Assembly (NCBI GenBank): GCA_934320845.1
Contig: CAKRFU010000009.1
Coordinates: 57,359 to 121,358 of the forward strand
Source: an uncultured Lachnospiraceae bacterium
GTDB lineage: Bacteria > Bacillota > Clostridia > Lachnospirales > Lachnospiraceae
Length of the DNA: 64,000 nt
Direction of reading: 5' to 3'
How positions within the stretch are numbered: the stretch's first letter is position 1; each line of letters opens with the position of its first letter. The position numbers and the translations under genes are program-made. Below the pieces are notes generated by a model. The model saw only the letters and a program-made list of their open reading frames with translations, made no database searches and had not been told where the DNA came from. This document shows, one piece after another, positions 46,737 to 55,875 of this stretch.

Positions 46737-47245
46737 AAATTATATCCTCTCTCTTTATGTAACAACGTTATTATAACGCTGTTATTTTGTTTGTCAAGCA
46801 TTTCAGTAAACTTTAACAACTCGGCAAATAAATTTTTCCCAAAGTTTTTTAATGTTGGAATATGCATAAATACCACATTATGAAACTCCTTTTTCAACAT
46901 ATGGTAATATGCTGCATTACATAAATACTTTGTTGAAGTATTTGATACCGTACATTTTATGTTTCTTTTTTCAAAGTATCTTTTTATTTTCTCTGTATCA
47001 AAATTTGTAACTATAATATCACCATCATTCTCTGCAATTTTTTCTATCCTAATCTCATTATCTAAATTTTTATCCAAACCAAACATCAATACCACATCAT
47101 ATATTTGTTCAAGATGATTTATCTCTTTCGCAAGTCCAACATATGAATTTGTCAGATATAACTTATCACCTGTTATCTTATCTAATAATATAGCTGATGA
47201 ATTATTCTTTCCTTTGAAAGCGGTAAATAAAATGTTCATTGCCAT
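46712..47245 (-). CDS. Pyroglutamyl-peptidase I-like (peptidase C15) protein, 177 aa
   Basis: Pyroglutamyl peptidases remove N-terminal pyroglutamate in the cytoplasm. The product opens with NILFTAFKGKNNSSAILL, like the ILVTGFDPFGG start of Pcp but without the FGG, and the active-site region TKYLCNAAYYHMLKK with Cys, then FMHIP with His, fits the C15 Cys and His positions. The Glu position is less clear. At 177 residues it is shorter than the usual 200-215 and diverged, so activity is uncertain. Its 3' end contains the tetR promoter, and the last 25 nt overlap tetR. Confidence 0.6.
   Translation of the reverse strand: MAMNILFTAFKGKNNSSAILLDKITGDKLYLTNSYVGLAKEINHLEQIYDVVLMFGLDKNLDNEIRIEKIAENDGDIIVTNFDTEKIKRYFEKRNIKCTVSNTSTKYLCNAAYYHMLKKEFHNVVFMHIPTLKNFGKNLFAELLKFTEMLDKQNNSVIITLLHKERGYNLCDMKQKE
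46761..46783 (-). promoter_or_regulatory. Palindromic TetR operator
   Basis: AACAACGTTAT (46761-46771), one base, ATAACGCTGTT (46773-46783) is an 11-bp inverted repeat with one mismatch. It covers the -10 box of the tetR promoter, as expected for an autoregulatory repressor site. Confidence 0.75.
46770..46797 (-). promoter_or_regulatory. Sigma-A promoter of tetR inside the upstream coding region
   Basis: On the minus strand TTGACA (46792-46797) and TATAAT (46770-46775) both match the consensus fully, with a 16-nt spacer. The promoter lies within the pyroglutamyl-peptidase-like ORF, about 34 nt before the tetR ATG. Confidence 0.85.
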
Positions 47246-47443
47246 ACCTTTACACCTCTTTCTCCAATATACTGTTTACTATTTTAACATACTTTATTTT
47301 CATTTGCTATAACGCCACTTATTTGTTACTGTCACACTATTGTAATAGATTTGTAACGCATTTTTACCTGACATGATATATAATAATATCATTAAGTAAT
47401 GCATCAGCGACTTTAATTTTCACTAATACGGAAGGAGTTTCAA

Positions 47444-48238
47444 ATGAAAAATATTAAAAAAATAATATGCCTGATTTTAATTTTCTCACTTGTTTTTTCA
47501 GGCACACAAAATGTAACGGCAGCAAAAAAACATTACTCTACAAAATCTGTTGACTGGGGATTAGGTCTTAATAACAATCATGCAACGCCTGGCGGAACCG
47601 TACCTTACAGCGGATTTTCATTAAAAAAGTACAATACCATATACACAGGCAATACTAAAAAGAAATGCATATATCTTACTTTTGACTGTGGATACGAAAA
47701 CGGATACACAAAAAAAATACTCAATATTTTAAAAGAAAAAAATATCAAGGCAATCTTTTTTGTTACAAAACCGTATATTGAGGGCAATGCAAAACTTGTT
47801 AAACGCATGAAAAAAGAGGGTCACTTAGTTGGAAACCACACCTCGACACATCCAAGACTCGGCGAATGCAATACAGATAAAATACGCTCTGAATTAAAAA
47901 GCGTTGAGAAATGTATGAAAAAGAAAACCGGCTACACCATCGATAAATTTGTCCGCCCTCCTGAGGGTAATTACAGTGAACGTGCATTAAAAACAATGCA
48001 GGATATGGGATATACAACTGTTCTCTGGAGCCTTGCCTGGTATGACTATAATCCTGCTGACCAGCCTACCACAGATTATGTTGTCGGAAGATTTAAAAGC
48101 TATTATCACAAAGGAATGATTCCTCTGTTGCATGCTATCTCCAAAGCAGACACAAATGCACTTCCAAAGATTATTAAATATATGAAATCAAAGAAGTATG
48201 AATTTAGAACATTAGATACAATAAAAATCAAGCAATAA
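47444..48238 (+). CDS. PdaA-like polysaccharide deacetylase
   Basis: This 264-aa exported enzyme resembles PdaA, the delta-lactam-biosynthetic de-N-acetylase that deacetylates muramic acid in spore cortex. A signal peptide covers residues 1-28 (cut after TAA). The PdaA-type pre-domain WGLGLNNN and the NodB motifs follow: TFDCGYENGYT (motif 1 Asp), NHTSTHPRL (motif 2 HxxxH), RPPEGNYS (motif 3) and LLHAISK (motif 5). GGAAGGAG precedes the ATG. It is a single gene closed by a strong terminator. A general peptidoglycan deacetylase is the alternative. Confidence 0.85.
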   Translation: MKNIKKIICLILIFSLVFSGTQNVTAAKKHYSTKSVDWGLGLNNNHATPGGTVPYSGFSLKKYNTIYTGNTKKKCIYLTFDCGYENGYTKKILNILKEKNIKAIFFVTKPYIEGNAKLVKRMKKEGHLVGNHTSTHPRLGECNTDKIRSELKSVEKCMKKKTGYTIDKFVRPPEGNYSERALKTMQDMGYTTVLWSLAWYDYNPADQPTTDYVVGRFKSYYHKGMIPLLHAISKADTNALPKIIKYMKSKKYEFRTLDTIKIKQ

Positions 48239-48251
48239 TAATAATAAGGTA

Positions 48252-48298
48252 TTTTGCCCTCTAAGAATTAATTGTTTTACAATTCCCAGAGGGCAAAA
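48252..48298. terminator. Bidirectional terminator between the deacetylase and permease genes
   Basis: An 11-bp stem TTTTGCCCTCT/AGAGGGCAAAA (48252-48262 with 48288-48298) surrounds an AT-rich loop; the A and T runs are part of the stem, so it works in both directions between two convergent genes. Confidence 0.75.
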
Positions 48299-48315
48299 AC
48301 GCCGTTTTCCCTTTT

Positions 48316-49719
48316 TTATTTCCATATTCCTTTTTGTTTTCTGACTACATAATACAAATCATTTTCCATTGCCATTACTTTTTCAAGCGGCACATGTTTA
48401 AATACCGGCATTTTTAATTTCACCTTTATCCATATTGCCGAATATATGCCAAGCACCAAGAATGATACTCCCGTAAGCAGCCATATCATCATTCTTTCAT
48501 GTGCATCCGTAGATATATTTACAATCATATATGCAGTTCCTAAAATTCCTATAATCGGAAGCACCCATCCACCTGGCACTTTAAAGTTTCTCGGTGCTTT
48601 CGGAAGTCTTTTTCTAAATACCAGAACATCTATGTGTGCAAGTATATATGAAACCATCCATATTACCGAACCGGCAAGTATAAGAAAATCTATCATATCC
48701 GCTGAGTTATTGCTGACATATGCGAACAAAAAGATTGCTGTGCTCACAAAAACCTGACCAAACCATGGTACTTTATATTTATTTGTTTTTGCAAATATTT
48801 TTGGCAGCATATTCATTTTTGCCATACCCTGACAAATCACGGCAAGTGAGTTTACAGTAGAGTTCTGTGTGCTTATAACTGCAAGTGCTCCAACTAACAT
48901 CATCCATACTTTACCGAACTTTCCAAGAATTGCATAACCGTAAAGAAGATGTGGCGCTGCTGAATCGGCAAGTTTTCCCCATTCAACATAATTGTGAAAT
49001 CCAAAGACCATGACAGACTGCATTATGAAGATTAAAAACAGTCCTATCATCATTCCAAGAGGTACATTTCTCTTTGCATTTTTCACTTCCTTTGAGATTG
49101 GTATAGCATATTCTGCTCCGATAAAGAGCCAAAATGCAACTGCCGTCATAGATGCAATTCCCTTAAAATCTGCTTCAAGTACGAACGGCTGGTCAACTTT
49201 CGCTCCCATACCTGCACCTATCATTCCGATAAATCCCATTACAACAAGCGAACCGACAAGAAGAAATGCGACTATATCCTGAATTTTTGCAAACATATCA
49301 ACACCACGCAAATTTGCAAGAAGAATTATAACGGTCATTATAAGTGTATAAACTATACTCGGCACATTTCCACCAATTATATCTGCAAGTGAAAAAGAAA
49401 AAATTGATGCCTCCACACCACATGACATTGTATTACATATTATATAACCGCCTACCATTGAAACAAGTGTCGGCAATGGTCCCAGTGCTGCAAGGGTATA
49501 CTGGGCAAGTCCACCCGTCGTATTTGGCATCAGTGCATTTAGTTCAGATAGAGATGCAACCGTTGTCATATTTAACAGCATCGCTATCGCCATGGCAAGA
49601 ATAAATGTAACCCCCAATGTTCCGGAGCCTTCTCCTAATGAAACAAGACAGCTTGTAGCTACTACAAGTCCGACAGATATTGATACTACATTTGCAAGCC
49701 CTAATTTCTTTTTATTCAT
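48316..49719 (-). CDS. APC-superfamily amino acid permease
   Basis: This 467-aa membrane protein has about twelve hydrophobic segments and the APC start (NVVSISVGLVVATSCLVSLGEGSG, split as VSISVGLVVATSCL and GEGSGTLG). The pattern FWLFIGAEYAIPISKEVKNAKRNVP in helix 6 is typical of amino acid/polyamine antiporters. The substrate is unknown. It follows the PII gene by 70 nt. The start at 49719 has GAAAGGA upstream; the in-frame TTG six nt earlier is less likely. Confidence 0.88.
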   Translation of the reverse strand: MNKKKLGLANVVSISVGLVVATSCLVSLGEGSGTLGVTFILAMAIAMLLNMTTVASLSELNALMPNTTGGLAQYTLAALGPLPTLVSMVGGYIICNTMSCGVEASIFSFSLADIIGGNVPSIVYTLIMTVIILLANLRGVDMFAKIQDIVAFLLVGSLVVMGFIGMIGAGMGAKVDQPFVLEADFKGIASMTAVAFWLFIGAEYAIPISKEVKNAKRNVPLGMMIGLFLIFIMQSVMVFGFHNYVEWGKLADSAAPHLLYGYAILGKFGKVWMMLVGALAVISTQNSTVNSLAVICQGMAKMNMLPKIFAKTNKYKVPWFGQVFVSTAIFLFAYVSNNSADMIDFLILAGSVIWMVSYILAHIDVLVFRKRLPKAPRNFKVPGGWVLPIIGILGTAYMIVNISTDAHERMMIWLLTGVSFLVLGIYSAIWIKVKLKMPVFKHVPLEKVMAMENDLYYVVRKQKGIWK

Positions 49720-49789
49720 AAGCAAATTCCTTTCATATTACTGCACAAACACAACCGCATCTGCATATGACATGCTTCGTGTTAAGTAT

Positions 49790-50134
49790 CTAAAGAGCCT
49801 CTACACCCTCATCTCCTGTACGAACTCTTATAACATTGTCAATACTATACACAAATATCTTTCCGTCACCTATATGTCCTGTGTAAAGTTCTTTCTTAAC
49901 AAGGTCAAGTATCTTATCTATTTTTTCGTCCTCAACTACAATATTTATCTGCTGCTTTGGCAAAAGTTCCATTACCTCGTTAAGTTCAACTTCATATTCC
50001 TTTGTACCAAGTTCAATACCACATCCAAGCACCTGCATTACAGTAACTCCACGCACACCTACTTTACTGAGTTCACATATAAGATTTGTAAGTTTTGACA
50101 TTCCTGTTATTACTTCTATTTTAGATATTCCCAT
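49790..50134 (-). CDS. PII-family signal protein (GlnB/GlnK-like)
   Basis: PII proteins are trimeric sensors of ATP/ADP and 2-oxoglutarate that control ammonium or amino acid transport. The 114-aa product keeps the PII core and the end motif HIGDGKIFVYSIDNVIRVRTGDEG. The T-loop is altered: it reads near GIELGTKEYEVEL in place of the RGxEY form, although a Tyr is retained. The start at 50134 (ATG) is chosen over the GTG 6 nt upstream for better spacing to AAGGAG. It is just upstream of an APC permease, not of amtB, so it may regulate that permease. Confidence 0.88.
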   Translation of the reverse strand: MGISKIEVITGMSKLTNLICELSKVGVRGVTVMQVLGCGIELGTKEYEVELNEVMELLPKQQINIVVEDEKIDKILDLVKKELYTGHIGDGKIFVYSIDNVIRVRTGDEGVEAL

Positions 50135-50204
50135 AGTCACTCGCTCCTTTTTAACTCATTTTTATCTGCTAAATTTCTTCTGCTTTTTGTCTTTTATCGT
50201 TCTA

Positions 50205-51017
50205 TTATTGCAATAATTTTCCCTGTTCAAATATCATCCTTCGATACTGTTCAAGTGTAATTCCTGCATATTTTTTAAATTCCTTCATCATATGCGGTTC
50301 ATCATAATAACCACACTCAAGTGCCACCTGCTCGTATCTTACCTCCTTTTTATCTGCCTGCATAAGAAGATTTTGAAACCTTATATACTGCGCAAACTGC
50401 TTTGGCGAAATTCCATGATAACTTTTAAATATCCTTCTAAGATAACAAGCCGAATAATTTGTCTCGTCCTCAAGCTGTCCCATTGTTATCATACCTTTAG
50501 TTCGACTTATTCTATTTACAAGATATTGATTTATCTTTTCTTTGTCTGATAGAGAACTTCTTTCTAAAACCATATTTTCATATGCATTTTTAAATATCTG
50601 AATTCTCTCACTCATGGTCCTTGCCAAAGCAATTTTTTCAGTAAGATTTTCTCCAAAGATATCGCCATCTATTTCAACATCATCATTCACTATCATTTCC
50701 ATTGTAAGCTCTTTTGGAAGCAGGCCCTGTCCGGGCTGAAATCTCACACCAAAACAGTCATCCTGAGTGCCAAGTTCCCATTTTTTTACTCCGAACACCG
50801 TTCCACTAATATATGTTGAAACTTTATTTGTGCCTATATTAAACAACAAATCTATACTTGCATCAGGCACTGCTTTTATACAATGTTTTTTCTTATCATG
50901 AATCGTAAACTCATAGAAATGTGAAATTCCATAATCAGGTCTGTCTACCTGATTATAACCGTCCATCTCTAATGTCATATACGGTTGAAAAGGATTTATG
51001 ATATCTGTCTGTTCCAT
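50205..51017 (-). CDS. AraC-family transcriptional regulator
   Basis: This 270-aa regulator has an N-terminal domain of the DUF6597 type (SIDLLFNIGTN, TVFGVKKWEL, FGVRFQPGQG) and a C-terminal AraC DNA-binding domain (about 165-265: TNYSACYLRRIFKSYHGISPKQFA and YEQVALECGYYDEPHMMKEFKK, in shortened form). It lies between an ornithine-cyclodeaminase-like gene and the PII-permease pair, all on the minus strand, and probably controls one of them. Confidence 0.88.
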   Translation of the reverse strand: MEQTDIINPFQPYMTLEMDGYNQVDRPDYGISHFYEFTIHDKKKHCIKAVPDASIDLLFNIGTNKVSTYISGTVFGVKKWELGTQDDCFGVRFQPGQGLLPKELTMEMIVNDDVEIDGDIFGENLTEKIALARTMSERIQIFKNAYENMVLERSSLSDKEKINQYLVNRISRTKGMITMGQLEDETNYSACYLRRIFKSYHGISPKQFAQYIRFQNLLMQADKKEVRYEQVALECGYYDEPHMMKEFKKYAGITLEQYRRMIFEQGKLLQ

Positions 51018-51093
51018 AATAAAACCTCATTTCTGCTGTTTAGCAAAGTGGCAATGCAAATCTTAAATTTACATCTCACAGACATTTTTACAT

Positions 51094-52227
51094 TTAATGA
51101 AGTTCAGGCTCATCCCATAAGTGAAGTTTAACACCGATTCCCATTTTCAAGGCATTTTTATATACTGTCTCGCCCCATGCTATGTCCTCGACAGGCATTC
51201 CTCCTACAGAATAGATAATTCTCTGTTTGTCATTATCCCGTCCTGCAACCTTATTTGTAATCACATCTGCTATATCTATTATTTCTTCTCTTGTTATCTT
51301 CTTGTCATGAAGCAAATCCATAAATTTTGCTCCGACTACCTGAACCGGATCATAACTTGGATACGGATATTCATCTGCCCATGCTTCATAAAGTTTATAG
51401 TTGTCTACCACCAGTTTTGTATTGTCATCAAGATAAAACTTTTCATCAAATCTCGCTGCTGACGGCATACATATAAGTGCACCCTCTTTTATCCATTCAT
51501 CATTTATGTAAGGGAAAAGGCTTTCTTTATCACCTACTGAAGTTGCCGTATTTATAATATCACTGTCTCTTACAGCATCCTCCATAGTCTCGCACACTTT
51601 GATTGTAGTTACCTGCGGAAATTCTTTCTTAACAAATTCAACAAATGAATCTATTGATTTTTTTCCTCTTCCTTTAATCTTCACCGTGTCAATCTTAGGA
51701 CATACACTCATAAATGCTGCAAGTGCTGTCTTTCCCATAACTCCAGGTCCTACTATGGCTACCGTTTTTGAATCTTTTCTTGCAAGATATTTTGCTCCGA
51801 CACCCGGAATTGCACCTGTTCTGTATGCACTCAAAAGATTTGCCGACATAAGTGCCAATGGTGCACCTGTGTCTTTGTCATTAAGCATCATCATAAGAAT
51901 TGAACGTGGAAGTCCTTCTTTCTTGTTCTCAATATTTGAACCATACCACTTCATTCCTGCCATCTGGAAGTTTCCACCAAGATATGCCGGCATAGCCATA
52001 AATCTTCTGTCCTCGCCATTCTTTGGCATTCCTTCAAATTCAGGATTGTCAGGAAATGTAACCATACATCCGTGTGAGTTATGATTTTCACCTCCCATAA
52101 CATAGTCACCCTTATTTAAAGTAACCATCATGTCTTCCATAACGTCAACACATTTGCCCATATCTTTTACTCCGGCTTTTATCATGTCCGGCTCACTTAA
52201 ATAAAGAAAATCAATTTTTGCACTCAT
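51094..52227 (-). CDS. Ornithine cyclodeaminase/mu-crystallin family protein
   Basis: This 377-aa NAD(P)-binding protein belongs to the OCD/mu-crystallin family. The Rossmann motif is VAIVGPGVMGKTAL (about 163-176), preceded by AYRTGAIPGVGAKYLARKD, which is diagnostic. It has the longer form seen in proteins annotated as tyramine oxidase subunit B; I recognise that similarity but cannot confirm it. Candidate reactions are amino acid cyclodeamination or imine reduction. GGAGGAAT precedes the ATG. With the APC permease and PII protein downstream it suggests an amino acid catabolic unit. Confidence 0.85.
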   Translation of the reverse strand: MSAKIDFLYLSEPDMIKAGVKDMGKCVDVMEDMMVTLNKGDYVMGGENHNSHGCMVTFPDNPEFEGMPKNGEDRRFMAMPAYLGGNFQMAGMKWYGSNIENKKEGLPRSILMMMLNDKDTGAPLALMSANLLSAYRTGAIPGVGAKYLARKDSKTVAIVGPGVMGKTALAAFMSVCPKIDTVKIKGRGKKSIDSFVEFVKKEFPQVTTIKVCETMEDAVRDSDIINTATSVGDKESLFPYINDEWIKEGALICMPSAARFDEKFYLDDNTKLVVDNYKLYEAWADEYPYPSYDPVQVVGAKFMDLLHDKKITREEIIDIADVITNKVAGRDNDKQRIIYSVGGMPVEDIAWGETVYKNALKMGIGVKLHLWDEPELH

Positions 52228-52275
52228 ATTTTATTCCTCCATTTCTTTTCAATACACAACAAAGGAATAAAAGCA

Positions 52276-52313
52276 CAAAAAAGTGCCAACGGAATATAAC
52301 CGTTGACACCTTT
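52276..52313 (-). terminator. Terminator-like hairpin upstream of the OCD gene
   Basis: On the minus strand a stem with one mismatch (52300-52313 with 52280-52292) is followed by a run of six T. It sits downstream of pglZ, so it likely ends the BREX transcript; it could also attenuate transcription into the OCD gene. Confidence 0.7.
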
Positions 52314-52394
52314 GTCATGTATTGATAATATCATAATTGTCAAATTTTTACAAGTATTTTTTCAGCCTTAACTTATTTGCTTACAATAAACATA

Positions 52395-52523
52395 TTATTC
52401 TTTTTTATCCTGTTTGTATTGTAAAAAGCGATACAGGGTTATGATATCTTTATCATGTCTTATACCTCATCCGGTTTCAAAAATTTCAACAATTACACTT
52501 AATATAGGATCCATCTCATTCAT
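52395..52523 (-). pseudogene. Small ORF after pglZ interrupted by an in-frame TGA
   Basis: Starting at an ATG with AAGGAG two nt before it, 18 codons (MNEMDPILSVIVEIFETG) run to a TGA at 52467-52469; the same frame then continues for 23 more sense codons (GIRHDKDIITLYRFLQYKQD...) to a TAA. It looks like a 42-codon small gene with one nonsense change or a decayed gene start. I do not recognise it and it does not resemble the start of BrxL. It lies 20 nt past the pglZ stop. Confidence 0.4.
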
Positions 52524-52542
52524 TTCTCCTTAATTTTATAAA

Positions 52543-55089
52543 TTAAAATCCAAAATCATCCACAAATGCAATATCAATCATAAACTCATACTGTTGTAAA
52601 ATATTCTTCTCATCATTAGCATCTGCCAATACAAGATAATACTTATCACCATACTTATATTCTCTTGACTTCAAAGTAAACTTCTCATGGAAAGTTCTCT
52701 TCTCCGGTGCATCTTCTCTGCTATTGGCAATCATCGGCACATCAAATGAAATCTTTTCTCCATCCTCTGTAGTAAAGTAAGCCACGATACTTCTTGCTTT
52801 CATGGTATCTGTAACTTTCTCTGTCTGAATGAAATCAAAGTATGTGATAAGATTTGTCACTTTACGAGTAACAGATGTAAGGACAACATCCACATAATCG
52901 TATGCTACACCTCTGGTATTCGTTGTAAGTTCAATTACTGGAACTATCATCTCCTGCAACGATGAGCCACCATGTACATAATTCTGTCCACCTCCGGAAA
53001 CTTTGAATATATCTGCTCCTACCGGAGTATCTACATATAGTTTATTAAGGTATGGCATTGTTCTTGCCATGATTCCTTGCTCATTTACTGCATCTTCCGT
53101 AATAATAAATCTCTTGTTGGTATATAAGCATTTATCCTTCGGATATGTAACCTTATCAAACTCCTGTAATCTGTCTCTTTTATATAGAAAGCCATGATCT
53201 GCTGTTATGAAAAACTTCAGTGCAGATACATATATTGTCAGCTTTCTAACCAATTTGTGTATCTCTTCTATTGCCTCAGCACAAGCGTTAAATACCTCAT
53301 TCTCACTTGCAGGCTTGTCTCCTCTTGCATCCACCTGATTGTGATAAATGTACACGATATTCTTTCCCTGAATCAATTCTCTGATTCGAGCCTGATTTAC
53401 ATTTGCAACTTCATCAAACGATAAAGCCACATTATTTTCATTATAAGACTTCAATATCTTATCTCTCTGCTCCATGTTTGCACTTGCCTGTCCATCAACA
53501 GCCACATTCATGCAACCATCTACCTGCATATCCTTATGTGGAAGCAAGCTTGCCATTCCAATCGATGTCACAGAAGGCAGACAGCCAAGCATACATTCCA
53601 TTTTTGGTGTACACTTCTCATCCAATTCCAATCTGTCAAAAAGTTCCTTTGCACACTCATACCTGAAAGCATCCGAGATAATTACAATAACTCTCTGCTT
53701 TCCATCGTAGCCTCTAATATAATGCTTGTAGAAATCTTCCTGCTTAGGCAAATCAGTAGTATTCATTACCTCATTTGTGAAATTCTCGTTCCACTTTGAT
53801 GTTATCTTCTGCAAGTATATATTCACATAAATATTCTCTACTCTCTGTCTTATATCCGAGAATTTGCTGTTGTCTTCAATCTGATCATATGCATAATAAA
53901 ACCATCTGTAATACGAATCTATCAGGTATGATTCTTTCTGATAATTTGCAACTAATGACTTAATATCACTTGATAACTCCATAAGTGATATAGACTTCAT
54001 CATCAAATATGCATACTTGATAGTTGTATATTCATTCTTGTATCTGTCACTATAGTGATATGCCTTAGACATTCTCTGGTCTGCTGCCTTGGCAATACTC
54101 AGTCCATCAATCTGTGCATCTAAAATCTCATTATTTAACTGTTCCAATGCCCAATCAATAATAATGTCATCTAACCCAGCAAACGCATCACATGCAAATA
54201 TATCAGACATTTGAAGAGAACAGTCTTTTTTTTCCTCTATATCTTTCTTTAATCCTTCATGTATTCTTGTCACAAAACGCAATGACTTATCTATTCTTTC
54301 TACCATTTTGTCATAGGCATCCTGATAATTCACATTGTCCATGATATTACGAATAAAAATCACAACATCATTACGCTTTCCTAGAATATAAGACTTCATT
54401 GCTCCAGGAACTGTAGCCTTTAATGTAGATGACGCATAGGTTAATATCATACAAGCAGATAAATCATCTATGTTGGGCTTTTCAGACTTATACCCGAAGA
54501 ATTTTTCGCAAAGTTCCCAGAATCTATCAATCAATCCATTATCAGCCAATGCCTTAAAATATTTTTTATTGTCACAAAGCATCATCTGCTTAACTACTTC
54601 CTCAAAGTTCGGAGTTTTCACATCTGTGAGTACGGCAATCAAACCAATATCAATCGTCTGTGCATTGTAATAGTCAATTCCAAGTTCCTTAAACTTCTCA
54701 ATACGATGCTTATTTTTCCAGAAATTACCATACTGCGACAAATGCACCTTAAAACGATTATCAATACCAATCTCCTGAGACATCTGTGACACTCGGTCTG
54801 TATAATAAGGTGTTGAGTAATAATACATATCTGCAAGAGGATTCTCTGCATCACTTGGCTTTGCAAATGCTGCATAAACAAGATATTTGCTCTCTGTATC
54901 TGCTTCATTCAACAAATACTTAGAATAAAACCAGTTTAAACCATCAAGAATATGCAGCTTTACATCACCAAGCTGCAGTTCTGATACCTCATCTTCATAT
55001 TCACCTTTATCATCAAACCAAAATACGATTCGTGTCTCTGACTTGTCAAATTCTGTATTTAATTGTTCCTGAATATTCTGTAAATCCAT
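52543..55089 (-). CDS. pglZ: BREX-1 phosphatase-like protein PglZ (type A)
   Basis: PglZ is the alkaline-phosphatase-superfamily core protein of BREX phage defence. The 848-aa product has the N-terminal part IVFWFDDKGEYE, and the metal-site motifs VIIISDAFRYE (Asp473), CLPSVTSIGMASLLPH (about 503-518), YIYHNQVDARGD (581-591) and FFITADHGFLYKRD (626-639). Its length and motifs fit type A of BREX type 1. It has an AGAAGGTG ribosome site and follows the ptuB-like gene. In classical BREX-1 brxL comes next, but here it is absent. Confidence 0.93.
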   Translation of the reverse strand: MDLQNIQEQLNTEFDKSETRIVFWFDDKGEYEDEVSELQLGDVKLHILDGLNWFYSKYLLNEADTESKYLVYAAFAKPSDAENPLADMYYYSTPYYTDRVSQMSQEIGIDNRFKVHLSQYGNFWKNKHRIEKFKELGIDYYNAQTIDIGLIAVLTDVKTPNFEEVVKQMMLCDNKKYFKALADNGLIDRFWELCEKFFGYKSEKPNIDDLSACMILTYASSTLKATVPGAMKSYILGKRNDVVIFIRNIMDNVNYQDAYDKMVERIDKSLRFVTRIHEGLKKDIEEKKDCSLQMSDIFACDAFAGLDDIIIDWALEQLNNEILDAQIDGLSIAKAADQRMSKAYHYSDRYKNEYTTIKYAYLMMKSISLMELSSDIKSLVANYQKESYLIDSYYRWFYYAYDQIEDNSKFSDIRQRVENIYVNIYLQKITSKWNENFTNEVMNTTDLPKQEDFYKHYIRGYDGKQRVIVIISDAFRYECAKELFDRLELDEKCTPKMECMLGCLPSVTSIGMASLLPHKDMQVDGCMNVAVDGQASANMEQRDKILKSYNENNVALSFDEVANVNQARIRELIQGKNIVYIYHNQVDARGDKPASENEVFNACAEAIEEIHKLVRKLTIYVSALKFFITADHGFLYKRDRLQEFDKVTYPKDKCLYTNKRFIITEDAVNEQGIMARTMPYLNKLYVDTPVGADIFKVSGGGQNYVHGGSSLQEMIVPVIELTTNTRGVAYDYVDVVLTSVTRKVTNLITYFDFIQTEKVTDTMKARSIVAYFTTEDGEKISFDVPMIANSREDAPEKRTFHEKFTLKSREYKYGDKYYLVLADANDEKNILQQYEFMIDIAFVDDFGF

Positions 55090-55130
55090 ATTTCACCTTC
55101 TAATCCATTTGTGCAGATGGTATGCACAAA

Positions 55131-55874
55131 TTACATTCCTCTGCGAATCAGCGAATTGTAATGTTTTCTAAAATAATATATCTGAACACCTACAAACTCA
55201 TCTCTTTCTTCTCTGTTGTATAATTTATCCATTATCTTTTTAAGCGTTGCTGATGTACATTTTCCTTTTGTATTCAAGGCAGCCATCATTTTCTTTGCTC
55301 TGTCATAGGCATCTTTTCTGCCCTTTAACAGTTCCGTAGAGGTATCTCTTACCGTCCCATCTTTTTTCTGAATACCGTTCAACAAGAGAACTTCATTTAT
55401 ATCTCTTTCCATATCTTCATCTTTCGGCTTCGTGTAGATTTTACCTTTTGAGTCATATGCAATCTTATCCATCTGAGCCTTATTAAGAGGACTAATCGTG
55501 ATTTCTGTCTCTTTTTTATATGCATCACAACAAAGAATATGTCCCTTATCCCCAGTGACTTTCTCACCACCATCACATACTCCAAGCATATTGTTATAAT
55601 CAATTGCCATGTCCTTGTTTCTACTCAATGGTACAATATGCTCCACTCTGGAATGATTGTCCATACGAATACGTCTCATACAATATGCACAGATTCCATG
55701 TTGTTCATGAAGTAAAATCTCTTTAACCTCATTCTTTGGAAAATCATTATCGAAGGCATTGCGTATTGCTGTTGTGTCGTCTTCGCCGATGCTTTTCCAT
55801 TCCTCGCTTTTGCTCAACTCTATAATTTTTCTGTTTATATCATTCGGCAAACCTTCTTTTTCTATATACAGCAT
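55131..55874 (-). CDS. Septu PtuB-like HNH endonuclease
   Basis: This 247-aa HNH nuclease is of the PtuB/retron-Ec78 type. The zinc/HNH residues are visible: CAYCMRRI (about 62-69), HSRVEHIVPLSRN (His-His), NNMLGVCDGG and HILCCDAYK. The C-terminal half is helical and charged. It starts 1 nt after the stop of the ATPase gene, with GAGGAG inside the upstream gene, so the two are tightly coupled as in Septu, where the ATPase PtuA holds the nuclease PtuB. Confidence 0.87.
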   Translation of the reverse strand: MLYIEKEGLPNDINRKIIELSKSEEWKSIGEDDTTAIRNAFDNDFPKNEVKEILLHEQHGICAYCMRRIRMDNHSRVEHIVPLSRNKDMAIDYNNMLGVCDGGEKVTGDKGHILCCDAYKKETEITISPLNKAQMDKIAYDSKGKIYTKPKDEDMERDINEVLLLNGIQKKDGTVRDTSTELLKGRKDAYDRAKKMMAALNTKGKCTSATLKKIMDKLYNREERDEFVGVQIYYFRKHYNSLIRRGM

Positions 55875-55875
55875 G

